Positions 36,354-48,376 of a stretch of DNA of 64,000 nt are shown piece by piece. The position numbers and the translations under genes are program-made. The notes under the pieces are model-generated. The model worked only from the letters and a program-made list of their open reading frames with translations, was not told where the DNA came from and did no database searches. The DNA is from Tricholomella constricta (lineage: Eukaryota; Basidiomycota; Agaricomycetes; Agaricales; Lyophyllaceae), in NCBI GenBank assembly GCA_013368375.1, contig JAACJP010000015.1:822262-886261 (forward strand). The letters are read 5' to 3'. Every line of letters starts with the position of its first letter. Positions within the stretch are counted from its first letter, which is position 1.

Positions 36354-39300
36354 ATGGTCGCTAATCTTCCATCATCTTCCTCTGCGTCGCGTCGCCAGGG
36401 CGTACGCGATGAGATTACCCTGCCGATGGCAATCGCGCTTCCAGTAGTTCGACGCCCTCGCTCTTTGACACCTCCGCGGTACCTAGAGCCTCTCGCCGAC
36501 CCCGTTTCAGCTCCGGCTCGAGCCCAGTTGAGTTGGATTGCGAAGATATCGGAGGTCGATTTTTCTGAGGCGTTGTGGGCGGGACAAAAGGACAAGGTCT
36601 CTCACAGATGGTGTATTGCAAGGGCACCGGTACGTCACGTATCACAGGATCATCAGGTTAATTATGCTCATGGTAATCCCTCCAGTGCGTCAATTGCAAT
36701 GAGCGAGGAGAACAGTGCACTTTTGCCAAGACGAATCGGTCGACCTTCCTTCCGTGTACGCGATGTCGAACTCGCCGCGTGCACTGCTCCTTGGCCTTTG
36801 ATTATGCCGCGTATCGTCTCGAGCAGCTTTTTGGTATCCCGTCTTCATGGACACGTGAGCGAATCGCGAAGAAATGGGGCGTGCAACGTCCATCCGGGCG
36901 AGTTAAACATTGGGACGTAATCCACCAGCGTCTGAAAAGTCCCGTGTACAACCGTAGCGCCTTGCACGTTATCGAGGACGATTTGAACGACGACGACGAA
37001 GAGGATGACGACGAAGAGAACAGTTGGGACGACATCAGGGCCGATTTGGTCAAGGTCGAGGGCGACGAAGGGGAGGAAAATGACGAAGGGCAGGAGAAAG
37101 ACGAAACAGTAGAGGAAGACGATGAAGAGGAGGAAGACGACGACGAGGAGGAAGACGACGAAGAGGAGGAAGACGACGAAGAGGAGGAGGAGGAGAGCGG
37201 CGAAGAGGAGGAGAACAACGAAGAGGAGGAGAACGACGAAGAGGAGGAGAACGACGAGGAGGAGTGGGACAACGAGGAAGGAGATGAGCGAGTAGTGAAG
37301 CCGAAGCAGCGTAGCGCCAAAGGCTTCGGAAAGGTACGATACGCAAGGTATATGTTTTCAACGCTGATATTCACATTTACACACAGTTGCCTGCCGCCCA
37401 AACCACTGCCCGCCGGCCCCCATACTTGGACCTCAGAAGTCGCCGAACCTCCCCCCAACCCAACATGCGACCCATTCGTCCTGTCGCCCACACTCCCCGT
37501 CCTCTCCGGCCATCTCCTCCCCTATCGCCTGGGCCATCTCGTCATTCCCAGCGATGGTCTCCCCGGCCGTCTCCCCGGCCATCTCCTCCTCCTCCGCGAT
37601 CATCTCCTGGGCCTCCTCCGTTACCCATTGTCGCTTCTCCCTCCCTTCCTCGCGCTGCCCCACTACGCCACGTTTCTGGAACCCTTCCACCTTTTTCTGT
37701 GGCAGTGGAGCCTACTCGTCAGATTCCTGCAATCGATACTCCCTTCTCCCCTACAACCCGAATGTCATCTCCACTCAGCCCAGAGTATTCTCCTGTGCCT
37801 GGGAAGTCCAATCTTCCGGCAGGTCCCATCTCGGCTGCTCCTCCTCTGGTGAACGTCTCTGACGCATCGAAGGACCGCCTCATTGAGATGTACGCCAGCA
37901 TGGCGGCTCGAATTGTGCGCCAGAACGATGCATCTGCTGCGTTGGAGGAGCAGGCTCAATCACGCCAGAAGGATCTGGAGAAGGCACAACATCAGATCGA
38001 TCACTGGAAGGACATCGCCCTGCAGGAGCGAAATCTGCGTCATGGTGAGTGTGATCCTCGTCTTATTTCGCCGCACCTTTGACACTTTGCCTTTGACAGC
38101 TGTGTTGGCTCGAGAGGGCACCATACTCGATCTAGTCACGAAATCCTCCGCATTGGTAGATGACTTCATACGTGACCACGCTGAAGGGAATACACTCTTG
38201 GAGTCCAAGCTCCGTCAGGTGCGGCAAACGCTTGGTAAAGCCAGCCAGACGAAGTTGCACCGCTCATCGATTCGTCGCCCTACCACCGAAACTTCTTCTA
38301 CTCCTTCTTCCGGCGTTTCGGCTAGGGAAAAGGTGCAGGAGAACGAAATCAGGCACAGGAGGCGTGATATGGACGAGGAAGTTATGGACGCGGGGCAGGC
38401 AGGTGCGGGGCAGGCAGGTGCGGGGCAGGCAGGTGCGGGGCAGGCTCATCATCCCTTGTCGTCGCCCCGATCGCAGGCTGTCGAAACCGAAACACCCGCA
38501 GGTGGCCCAGTTACGCCTATTCAAGCAGACGGGGATATTGATATGGACGCGGGGCAGGCAGGTGCGGGGCAGGCTCATCATCCTCTATCGTCGCCCCGAC
38601 CGCAGGCTGTCGCAGTGGGCGCTGTCGAAACCGAAACACCCGCAGGTGGTCCAGCTACGCCTATTCAAGCAGACGGGGATATTGATATGGACGCGGGGCA
38701 GGCAGGTCAGCAGGCTTATCCTTCGTCGTCATACCCATTGCCGGCTGTCGAAGTGGACGCTGTGGGAACCGAAACACCCGTGGGTGGTTCAGCTGCGCCT
38801 ACTCGAGCAGATGGCGATATTGACATGGTACGTGCAGGCAAATCCGGAGCAGGCTCAACCTTTGTCATCTCTCCCATCGCAGGCTGTCCGAACTGAAACA
38901 CCTGTGGCTGCGCCGACTCGAGCAGACGGGGGTGTTGACATGGACGTGCAGGCAAATCCGGAGCAGGCTCAACCTTTGTCATCTCTCCCATCGCAGGCTG
39001 TCCGAACTGAAACACCCGTGGCTGCGCCGACTCGAGCAGACGGGGGTGTTGACATGGACGTTCAGACAAATCCGGAGCAGGCTCGATCTTTGACATCTCC
39101 CCCATCGCAGGCTGTTGGAATTGAAACACCCGCGGGTGGTCCAGCTGCGCCTACTCGAGCAGACGGGGATGTTGACATGGACGTCCAGGCAAATCCGGAG
39201 CAGGCTCAACCTTTGACATCTCCTCCATCGCAGGCTGTCGGAACCGAAACACCCGCGGGTGGTCCAGCTGCGCCTACTCGAGCAGACGGGGATGTTGATA

Positions 39301-41362
39301 TGGACGCGGGGCAGGCAGGTCCGGACCAGGCCCGTCATCCTTTGTCATCGACCGCTGTCCAAACAGAAACACCCGCGGGTGGTCCAGCTGCGTCTACTCA
39401 AGGACCATCATTGGGGCATGATGAGCTGCCTCCATCCACTAGGCCTGTGACGCGGCCTGAATCGACGACCCTGACTTTCGGACAAGGCGAAACGCTCGGG
39501 AACGGTCCACTGGCCAGTGAAATCTCTGACGTGAAGGCAATACCGCAGGATATGGATGAGGAATCGGAGACATCGGAACTATCGCCTCTACCAGACGACT
39601 TCCAAAAACTCTTCGCGCTAGGGGACAAAAGGTTGGATTTCGTGAGTGATGTCCTCGGGTACGAGCTATCCCCAGATGCGCCTATCACGACGTGGTCCGG
39701 TGGGGCGCGGACAGTCGTCCCGTTCATTCCTGCGCCGAGCGACCCTCGAGTCAATCTGCTTCATCGAGTGAGGGGATACAGCGTTGCCATCCCTGTTCAT
39801 CAGTATTAATTTTTTTTTTTTTTTCAAGGATGCCGACTCTGTCACAAGGCTTTCCAAGAGACCGACGTCTTTCGAGTCGGCGTTCATTGCGCATCTCCCG
39901 ATGTCATCGATCTCTGAACTCACGACTCAGTGTCGAGACCATCTCGGTGACCTGATTACAGTCGTCGTCGACGATGATCGTCCACGATCCGGCACCGACT
40001 TTCATAAATATTTACAAGACAGCGACCTTGACGCGGCACATCGACTCTACTCTGTCCACGGTGGGCACTTTTCTATTTACTTTCCCAATATTCTGACTGA
40101 AACGCTTCAGATATGGGGCGCCGGCATGAACAAGTCGATATCCCGGCATACCAGGGCACTCTGGCCGACTTCGTGCACAAGGTGACAAGCCACGATCACA
40201 TCCAAACCATCCTGGCAATCGAATTCACACCTCCGGCAGCTCCGGCCATCATCCAGTAAGTCTTACAATACCGTTGATTTCTCGCCTGACGGTCGAACAG
40301 GCGCCTTGATGACGGGTACACGCATGGATACCTCAACGTCCTGGATTTATTGGAGGCTTATACGAGCCACCTCTCTTGGGACATGTTGCGTATGAGGGGC
40401 TGGGGCTTGGCCCATCATGCGGGGGTTTTCACCTTCGAGCATCAGGATGCTGAGGGTTTACTGACGTATGTGACCATCACAGTGGGGGGTAAGATGTGGG
40501 CAATCGTTCGTCCACGTGGTTACGAATCAGCTCAAGACCGCGACGCGCTCGATACGCTCAACAAGAAATTTTTACGCAACGACACAGAGGAAAACACATG
40601 GGCCCTAGAGTGGGAAAAAGAGGGAGGCGCGGTGTATACGATCAACGCGCAACCTGGCGATAACATGTGAGTTTCTGGCTCATGCAGAATTCAAATGATT
40701 CTAATATCGACCAGTATAATGCCTCCAGGGACTTGGCACCAGGTTTATACCCCTATCCGAACCATCGCACAAGGAGGGCACTTTCTAACGTACGACTGCA
40801 TGCATCTTACGGAGATGACAAGAGCGTTCCACAAGAATAACAGTCGATCAGTTACTAATGCCGTGCACGACGCCGTCTACTTCAACCTTTGCACGATGCT
40901 CATCGCGTTATTCAGGATCAATGGTTCTAAAAGTAAGAGTCTATTCGTCTCTTATACACATTTACAGACAGCTAAACATATATTGAAGAACTATACGTCA
41001 AACCCACTCACGCGTTGTGTCGTATGGTGACCGGACCCGACGCGTACATCCCAAATACCGGCGAGCAGAGCTTTACCAAAAAGGCGCGTGCACAGGCGCA
41101 GAAGAATCCCCTGTGTCGTCTGGCGAAACTACTTGGGGAACAAGTGGTGGACCACATGGGATGGACAACAAACGATTTTCTTTTCGCGGGGCGAGGCAAC
41201 TGGATGGACCGCGGCGAAGAGATCGATTACGCGCGCTTTTTAGTTCTGCAGCAGGAATACGACGGAACGCAGCTTCGTGTTGGGCAATCGAGTGAGGTGA
41301 CTATAAAGCACATCGTCGATAAAATCTGGGTCAGGCCTTCTTGTCGACATGTACCTATCTAG
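36354..41362 (+). CDS. Cys-cluster / acidic / repeat / JmjC-domain protein, about 1,527 aa, one frameshift
   Basis: Nine exons (36354-36629, 36686-37333, 37387-38044, 38100-39767, 39829-40060, 40111-40255, 40301-40666, 40715-40932, 40989-41362) total 4,585 nt, one base over 1,528 codons. The order is: Pro/Arg-rich N-terminus; C-x2-C-x6-C...C-x2-C-x6-C cluster (CVNCNERGEQC, CTRCRTRRVHC); a long Asp/Glu tract; a Pro/Ser-rich linker; a helical segment; about eight 39-residue repeats with TETPAGGPA and DGDIDMD; and a JmjC fold with H-x-D (FEHQD, about 1256-1258), GGKMW and the distal His in PPGTWHQV (about 1339). JmjC enzymes use Fe(II) and 2-oxoglutarate, often on histone lysines. The extra base is a T near 38828 (GACATGGTACGTGCAG for GACATGGACGTGCAG). 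It could be a recent mutation or a sequence error. Confidence 0.7.
38385..39400 (+). repeat. Coding tandem repeats in the JmjC gene
   Basis: There are about eight units of roughly 117 bp (39 residues), preceded by four 15-bp GGGCAGGCAGGTGCG units. Two subtypes occur: GQAG.GQAHHPLSSP and VQANPEQAQPLSSLPSQAV. The latter are nearly identical to each other, so they amplified recently. Confidence 0.85.
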
Positions 41363-41476
41363 CTCACCAATGTAATTAATGGCGGAACGCTTCCTGGAGC
41401 CCTTTGTATATTTAATTAGTCTCAGGTCTACCGAGGCATTCTCTTCGGATGTCTAGCTAAGATGTTGAGGCAGATA

Positions 41477-41490
41477 CCCCTAACCCTAAA
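41477..41490 (-). repeat. Telomere-like repeat (CCCCTAACCCTAAA)
   Basis: Two CCCTAA units, 72 bases upstream of the paralogous gene start at 41562, in a position like that of the run before the first paralogue. Confidence 0.55.
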
Positions 41491-41561
41491 CATGTTTGCT
41501 CGCGTTGATCCAGCAAGGTCCACAGCGCAGTCCAAAAAATAGACATCCAAAAAATTGGTTC

Positions 41562-44111
41562 ATGCCACCTCCTCCTTTGCCCCCTGGCTATCCTGCCGAC
41601 TCAGAATTTGCTCGCGAGTGGCTGCTGGCATATGAGGCTGATCAAGAAGATCATCGACGTTTCATGGAACAGGCGCGTACCATGGCCGCCAAGATTCCAT
41701 CATCTTCCTCTGCGTCGCGTCGCCAGGGTGTAAGCGATGAGACTACCCTGCCGATAACGAGCGCGCTTCCGGTAGTTCGACGCCCCCGTTCTTTGACACC
41801 TCCGCGTTACCTGGAGCCTCTCGCTGACCCCGCGTCGGCTCCTGCTCGAGCCCAGTTGAGTTGGATTTCAAAAATTTCGGAGGTCGATTTCGGCGAGGCG
41901 TTATGGAAAGCACAAAAGGACAAAGTCTCTTATAAATGGTGCATTGGAAGGGCACCAGTACGTCACGTATTAACAGGATCATCATCTTCGTTGTGCTCAT
42001 GGTGATTCCTCCAGTGTGTCTCTTGCGCTCAGCGAGGAGACCCGTGCACTTTTGCCAAGACCAACCGGTCGTCCTTCCTTCCGTGTATGCGGTGTCGGAA
42101 TCGCCGCGTGCACTGCACCTTATCCTATGAATACGCCGCATATCGCCTCGAGCAAGTTTTTGGGATCCCGTCGTCCTGGACACATGCGCGAATTGCGGAG
42201 AATTGGGGCTTGGGGCATGAGTCCAGGCGAGCTTTGCCTTGGGCACAGCTCCGTTCGCGTATTAGGAGTCCTTTCTTCAACCGCGGCGCCTTGCACGTCG
42301 TCGAGGACGATTGGGACGACGACGACGACGACGAAGAGGATGAAATCGACGACGACGACGAAGAGGATGAAGGCGACGAAGAGCAGGAGGACGGCGATAA
42401 ACAGGAGAAAGACGAAACAGAGGATGACGACGAAGAGGAGGAAAAGGAGGAAACAGAGGAAAACGACAAGGAAGGAAATGAGCGAGTAGTGAAGCCCAAG
42501 CAGCGTAGCGGCAAAGGCGTCGGAAAAGTACGACGCTCAAGGTATATGTTTTCAACGCTGATATTGATATTTACACAGATCTTTACAATCCGAATTCCTG
42601 CCCGCCGGCCCGCCATTCGACCAACCTCCGCCATTCCGGACATGCGACCCCTTCAGCCTGTCGCCCACACTCCCCGTCCTCTCCGGCCATCTCCTCCCCT
42701 ATCGCCTGGGCCATCTCGTCATTCCCAGCGATGGTCTCCTCGGCCGTCTCGGCCATCTCGTCCTCCTCTGCGATCTTCTCCTGGGCCTCCTCCGTCACCC
42801 GTCGTCGCTCTTCTCTCGCTTTCTGGCGCTGCCCCACTACGCCACGTTTCTGCATCCCATCCATCTATTTCTGCGGCATTGGAGTCTACTTCTCTGGTTC
42901 CTGGGGTTGATACTCCTTTCTCCCCGGCCATACAAATGACATCTTCACCCACCGCAGAGTCTTCTCCTGTGCCTGGGAAGTCCAATCTGCCGATGTGGCC
43001 CATCTGGGCTGCTCCTCCTGTGGTGAACATCTCTGACGCATCGAAGGACCGCCTTGTTCAATTGTACAACGACCTTGCAGCTCGCATAGTGCGCCAGAAC
43101 GACGCATATGCTGTCTTGGAGGAGAAATCGGCCGTGGCTGAGACACGCTGCAAGGCTCTGGAGGAGAAATCGGCCGTGGCTGAAACACGCTGCAAGGCTC
43201 TGGGGGAGAAATCGGCCGTGGCTGAGACACGCTGCAAGGCTCTGGAGGAGAAATCGGCCGTGGCTGAAACACGCTGCAAGGCTCTGGAGGAAAAATCGGC
43301 CGTGGCTGAAACACGCTGCAGGTATCTGGAGGAGCAGCTGGCCGTGGCTCAATCGCGCCAAGACGACCAACGTGAGCAGTGGGCTTCACGCTGCAGGGAT
43401 CTGGAGCAGCAGTTGGCCGTGGCTCAATCGCGCCAGAAGGATTCGGAGGCGGTTGGGGGAGATTTACAAGGTCAGGTCGACACCTGGAAGGATATCGCCA
43501 TGTGGGAGCGAAGGCATGGTCATGGTGAGTGCGATCCTCGGTGGTCTTTTTTTCATCTCACCTCTGACACTTTACCTTTGTCAGCTGTGGAGGCTCGAGA
43601 GTCCATCGTGCTCAGCTGTGTGTTGTCTTCCTCCATTTACCTGGAAATTATCCAGAATGAGCACGATTCAGTAAATGGTGTTTCGCAGTTCACTCTCGAT
43701 CACTTGCACAGAAATATGCGGAAAGCCGTCCGGACGGGGCTGTATGGCCTACCGAAGCATCGCCCGATCACGGATGGCATCGTGTTCCAGGACCCAACTA
43801 TTGATCTCCCTTCTGATGACACTTTGGCTAAAAGAATGTTGGAGGAGTACGATATCAGGCGCAGGAGGCATGATGCAGAAGAGGATTCAGAAGAGGATTC
43901 GAAGAGGAACGCAAGGCTACGTTCTCCTGATCCTCCTTCTTCCGAGGTTTTGCTTCAACAAATGTGGGAGGAGTATCATGATAACAGGCAGCGCGATGCA
44001 GGCGAGGATTTGAATATGAACGCGAGGCTACGTTCTCCTGATTCTGAGCTTTTGCTTCAACAAATGTGGGAGGAGTATCATGATACCAGGCAGATGCAGA
44101 CAAGGATGTGA
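41562..44111 (+). CDS. Cys-cluster / acidic / coiled-coil protein, truncated paralogue, 793 aa
   Basis: Exons 41562-41957, 42015-42527, 42579-43524 and 43585-44111 give 794 codons. The first three quarters parallel the 36354 gene: SSSSASRRQGV, the Cys cluster (CVSCAQRGDPC, CMRCRNRRVHC), the acidic tract, and the Pro-rich linker with identical intron positions. It keeps an N-terminal segment (MPPPPLPPGYPADSEFAREW) missing from the first copy. Its own coiled coil has five 15-residue units of EEKSAVAETRCKAL. There is no JmjC domain. The frame stops at 44111; the next bases, read in another frame, spell ADKDVNMDAKQAGP, the first copy's repeat. So the JmjC-bearing 3' half was lost, with the Ty3 element starting 224 bases on. 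It may still be expressed as a JmjC-less protein. Confidence 0.65.
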
Positions 44112-44334
44112 ATATGGACGCGAAGCAGGCAGGCCCGCATTAGATTTTTATATTTCTTGGTCTGATTGTACAACCACCAATATATTGGCACTGTCCAATT
44201 TGTATTCTTTGTGTGCGCAGTGAAGGCAGGGGTTTTGCGCACACACCTTTATTAAAGAAAATCGGTCAAGAACTAGGTTCACAGAGTCGGACGGTCGGGA
44301 GGCGAGTGAAAACCTCCCCTCGTGGGGAGTCACG

Positions 44335-45110
44335 TGACATCGCGGGAATAACCGGGTAACGCCTCACTAGAGAGCTGTGACCCGTTTCCTCCCTTTCTCT
44401 CTCTACCATCTTGACCATCGGATAACGCCTCCACGGAGAGCTGTGGTCCGATTGTCTTTAGTCATGGATAACGCCTCCTCTGGAGTGCAGTGACCCATGC
44501 AGCTTCAGGACTTCTCCTCTCTAGCCATGGATAACGCCTCCCCTGGAGTGCAGTGACCCATGCAGCTTCAGGACTTCTCCTCTCTTGCCATGGATAACGC
44601 CTCCTCTGGAGTGCAGTGACCCATGCAGCTTCAGGACTTCTCCTCTCTAGCCATGGATAACGCCTCCCTGGAGTGCAGTGACCCATGCAGCTTCAGGACT
44701 TCTCCTCTCTTGCCATGGATAACGCCTCCTCTGGAGTGCAGTGACCCATGCAGCTTCAGGACTTCTCCTCTCTAGCCATGGATAACGCCTCCCCTGGAGT
44801 GCAGTGACCCATGCAGCTTCAGGACTTCTCCTCTCTTGCCATGGATAACGCCTCCTCTGGAGTGCAGTGACCCATGCACCTGCAGGACTTCTCCTCTCGA
44901 GAAGTTCCACAAAACGGCATCACAATGGTGGGGGCACCGCGGACTTCATTCAAGAGAGTCGAAGTCCTGCCTTGTAAACCCATGTAAGGCGTTCTGCTTC
45001 TCAGTACAAACGCCCCGGTCGAATCGTCGGCCGACGGCGATTCCCCTCGAAGAAAATACAAATTCAGTTTGCTCAGCTCTCCCCTAATCGCCCTTGCGTC
45101 TCAACCTTAG
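44335..45110 (+). repeat. 5' LTR of the Ty3 element (right end approximate)
   Basis: It begins TGACATCGCGG and shares GTAACGCCTCA, GAGCTGTGACC and CTCTACCATCTTGAC with the LTRs at 52153 and 58504. It contains the 63-bp array, then AACGGCATCACAATGGTGGG and ACCGCGGACTTCATTCAA, which also recur at 58.7-59.4 kb. The right end was not located by a repeat match, so 45110 is an estimate. Confidence 0.7.
44464..44900 (+). repeat. 63-bp minisatellite, seven units, alternating subtypes
   Basis: ATGGATAACGCCTCC recurs at 44464, 44527, 44590, 44653, 44715, 44778 and 44841. Units alternate between those preceded by CTCTAG with CCCTGGAG and those preceded by CTCTTG with TCTGGAG, so the amplified unit is a 126-bp dimer. 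Confidence 0.9.
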
Positions 45111-45373
45111 TCGACAAGAAAAAAATCAAAATCGAAAACTGAAGCGCCCCGGAACTTTGAGCCCCTAAGCTCTCGACGCCTGAAATCAGTGTTCAAGTGA
45201 AGCTATCTGCAAAGGACGACCACGAGGAATCGTCGCTCCAGTCGGAACAAAATGAATCTCTCCTTGATTAGCTGAAGTGCCTCCCCCAAATCCTGCCTCT
45301 TCTACCGGTGATGAAGCCGAGGAAAGCGAGGTGATCATACGGGAACCGCGCGACCGGTCCCCTACTGTGGAAG

Positions 45374-46545
45374 ATGTACTGGATCAGGAGAGTCTATCAC
45401 GCTAGACCCTCACTGCCTTCCGGAAAAGGGCCATTACGGGACTTGAAGACTAGTTTCAGCGGTGGCAGTAATGCGGAAAACCGCGACTCCCCTCCCCATT
45501 TCCCCGGCGGGTTCAACAAGGAACTAACCATTCCTGGTAGCGCTGCGAGGAGAAGGTCAGAAGACGGCCGTTCTGTATCGACCGTTCCTTCCCTGAGATA
45601 TTTAGCTAATGCGACCCAATCCCTGTCGTTCAGTCAAGGGACAAGCTTGGCCATCTCCAACGGACCTACTGAAACCTATTCGTCTATCGACCGCACTCGC
45701 TGGACGGAATCTGTGCTTCGAATTGCCCGAAACCATCTCGAACATAGCTAGGAAGCACGCTATAACCACGTTAACCGGAGTAGAGACTCTTCCTTCGTTC
45801 GAAAGAGTGGGTTCCGTTACGACTGCAGCGGTCGCGCCATTCATGACGCCTCCCTTAAGTTAAGTTATCGACTGTTTAAATTCATACCCCCACCCGACGA
45901 GTGGACTAGCCGCGTGCATTAGAACGCTCCGCATAAGCTCACCGGCAACCTACCTAGCCTAATGGAGAAACCAGGCAGCGGAGGAAATGCCAACAGAGGT
46001 GGCCCCCCGACGGGGGGCGGAAATCCTGTGAACGGCGGAAATCCTTGAGGAACTCCTGGTGGAGGAGGAAATCCGGGAGGAAGCGCTATAAAGGTGGTCC
46101 CCCGATGGGGGGCGGAAATCCTGGAGGTGGCGGAAACCTTGCAGGCGGTTGAAATCTTGGAGGGGGCGGAAATCCTGAAGGACTACCCGGAGGTGGAGGA
46201 AACGTCAATTTTCCCCCGGGAGACCCCGTACCAAATATCGATGAACGGTAGCTCAATCACAAGTTAAACTCTTCCATCATACCTTCCTGGGATGGTATGG
46301 GGGAAACCTACATCAGCGCTATGACTAAGTTGTCGGACCTAAGTGTTAAAATGCGTGTAGGGTTAGCCAAGCTAGCTCCTTCGAACTGGACTGGACTCGA
46401 TTGGTGGGACGCCGATCTATCTCGAGACTGGACAGTCATGTTCCTCGCCCTTCGATATCAATTCGTCGACGACAACTGGGTGCGCGGCCGTGCCTTCGAG
46501 TTTGAGAGAATGAGTGCGGACCTGAAAAGGTACACCGATGTATGA
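45374..46545 (+). pseudogene. Ty3 gag remnant
   Basis: The leader and Gly/Pro/Asn-rich region (GGGNPVNGG, then broken by stops) precede a capsid-like segment. That segment starts about 46250 with NSSIIPSWDGMGETYISAM and continues with WTGLDWWDADLSRDW and FLALRYQFV, as in basidiomycete Ty3 gag proteins. Stops and frame changes separate the parts; the last frame ends at 46545. Confidence 0.6.
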
Positions 46546-46639
46546 CCGTTTATCCCAAGCTTGGGATGAGAGAGTGCCCGTGCCTTCGCTCGTTCCAACT
46601 CTCACGAAAGACGTTGACGAAGGATTGACTCCCATTGAG

Positions 46640-47100
46640 TGGGGGGAATCTCTAGATGCAACAGTAGTCCGCGTCGAACGAGTTATCTGCTATTGGATTA
46701 GAACTCTGTCTGCAGCGGAACGATTACAGCGCGACGGAATGCGAAGCACTCGGAGCTAAGGAGGCTCTAGTTAAAGTCAAACCCTTCGTAGAAGGAGAAA
46801 CGGTCATCCTCGTCACGGACCACGCTGCCCTGCAATGGGCACGCGTATACGAGAATGCGAGCAGGAGACCAGCGGCGTTGGTGGCTGTGTACGCCGCCTA
46901 TCCAGGCCTCAAGGTTGTCCACAGGCCAGGAAGAATACACTCTAACGTGGACCCTCTCTCTAGGCTGCCCAGGACTCTGCCGCATAATTCTCCTGCTCGC
47001 GATGACGTGCTACCTATCACCCCAGACGACATCGCCCAAACTGCTGCGCAAATTGCCGAAGGCAAAGGCACTTACGCTCTGGCCAAGGCGGCGGCCTTCA
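46640..47100 (+). pseudogene. Ty3 RNase H remnant
   Basis: Across a one-base frame change near 46725, the peptides are TLSAAER, then YSATECEALGAKEALVKVKP, TDHAALQWARVYENASRRP and RPGRIHSNVDPLSRLPR. These are the RNase H core and the lead into the integrase of chromoviruses. The upstream reverse transcriptase with its YVDD-type box is absent: gag-like sequence runs almost directly into RNase H. Confidence 0.75.
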
Positions 47101-47369
47101 TAGTGTGGTGGTGGGAAGTTATCCTAGACAAGCAAGCCTTCCCGGTCCTAACCCGTAGTAGTGTCGCGAAAGTGATTCTCGTAACGGTGAAGCGAAAGCT
47201 AACCTGCAAGAATCCAATCCTCGCCATGGTGAAGCGAAAGCTAACCGGCGAGGAGAGAAGGACAAGCAATAAGAAAACGTGCAACAAAAGCGGACCAGAC
47301 GACTCAGACTCTTGGAGCCTTCCCAAAAAGATCAAAGAAAATGGGAGGTCTTGAGCCAGCCCATGTCCC

Positions 47370-47936
47370 CGCCCGACCCTTTGCGACGGTGTCTCGATTT
47401 AGTTACCGGGGTATCACCGTCGGGAGAGTTAAGGTGCACGGCGGTCGTCGTCGTCGTAGATAAGCTCACGAATTAGACTATTCCTATCAACGCACGAAAC
47501 TCTGTCTCAGGAAGGATTCGCGCGAATATTTGTAGAAAGAGTCGCGAACGTGTACGGATTACCGGAGCGCATCATCGCCGATCGCGATCGACGTTGGTCT
47601 ACCGCGTTTTGGAGGTCCGTAGTGGAAAGCTACGGGAGTGTGATGGCCTTATCCTCAGCTCATCGCCCTCAAACCGATGGACAAACGGAAATACTTAACG
47701 CTGCGATAGAACAAACGCTACGAGCGGACGTGGCGACGGACCGAACCCCTTGGGCGCAATGGCTATCGGCCCTCGCGCATGCCTACAATTCAGCCGTACA
47801 TTCCTCAACGACGCACTTGCCAAATTTTCTGCTAATGGGCTACAAACCACAGGCTTCTGCTGGTGTCGTAGTCCCTTCAGTAGACCCTGTCGCGAGACCC
47901 GCGAAGCGGTCGTGCTCGCCCAGGAAGACAAGCTAA
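47370..47936 (+). pseudogene. Ty3 integrase core remnant
   Basis: It reads LDLVTGVSPSGELRCTAV, a stop (TAG near 47474), a frame change, then GLPERIIADRDRRW and SSAHRPQTDGQTEILN. These supply the three acidic residues of the DDE core (in LDLV, ADRD and GQTE). The HHCC zinc finger before it is missing. Stop and frameshift mean no active enzyme. Confidence 0.8.
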
Positions 47937-48059
47937 AGCTTACAACAAGGGACGACGCCCCTTGATAGAACTCAAGGAGGACGACTGCGCCAAACCCGCA
48001 TTCCCTGGAGCTCGTCGATGTCGAGGGAACGGGACGGAAGTTAATTCAACGCAACATAG

Positions 48060-48376
48060 GACCTTTCCGAGCCATGGAGAAAGTCAATTCCATGGTCTAC
48101 CGACTCCGACTCCCTGACACGTACCATGCATCCAGTGTTCCCTGCGATCCTCGATCCGGCGAACGAACGACGCTACCTCCTACGCGTAACTTCATGGCCT
48201 CTAAGGAATACGAAGTAGAAGCAATTCTAAGGCATCGGTTGACCAGTCGCAAGGACGGTAACCGACGAGCGTACTTGATTCGTTGGAAAGGATTCGATCC
48301 AGCCGACGACAGCTGGGCATCGGAATCCGGCCTGCGCAGCCCCCGCGAGTGTCACGTGATGCACAAGCTTACCTAA
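48060..48376 (+). pseudogene. Ty3 pol C-terminus with chromodomain
   Basis: After GPFRAMEKVNSMVYRL (the SH3-like GPF/Y tail of chromoviral integrase) comes a chromodomain, EYEVEAILRHRL...AYLIRWKGFDPADDSW. It is complete, with the Tyr, Trp-Lys-Gly and Trp core. It normally tethers integration to methylated-histone chromatin. Its frame is intact from 48074 to 48376 but is disconnected from the broken integrase. Confidence 0.85.

Noticed and set aside
36802..37491. A Ser-rich minus-strand frame opposite the acidic tract
   Set aside because: It is the antisense of GAA/GAC-rich codons that encode Glu/Asp, shared in type by both paralogues; no motif of its own.
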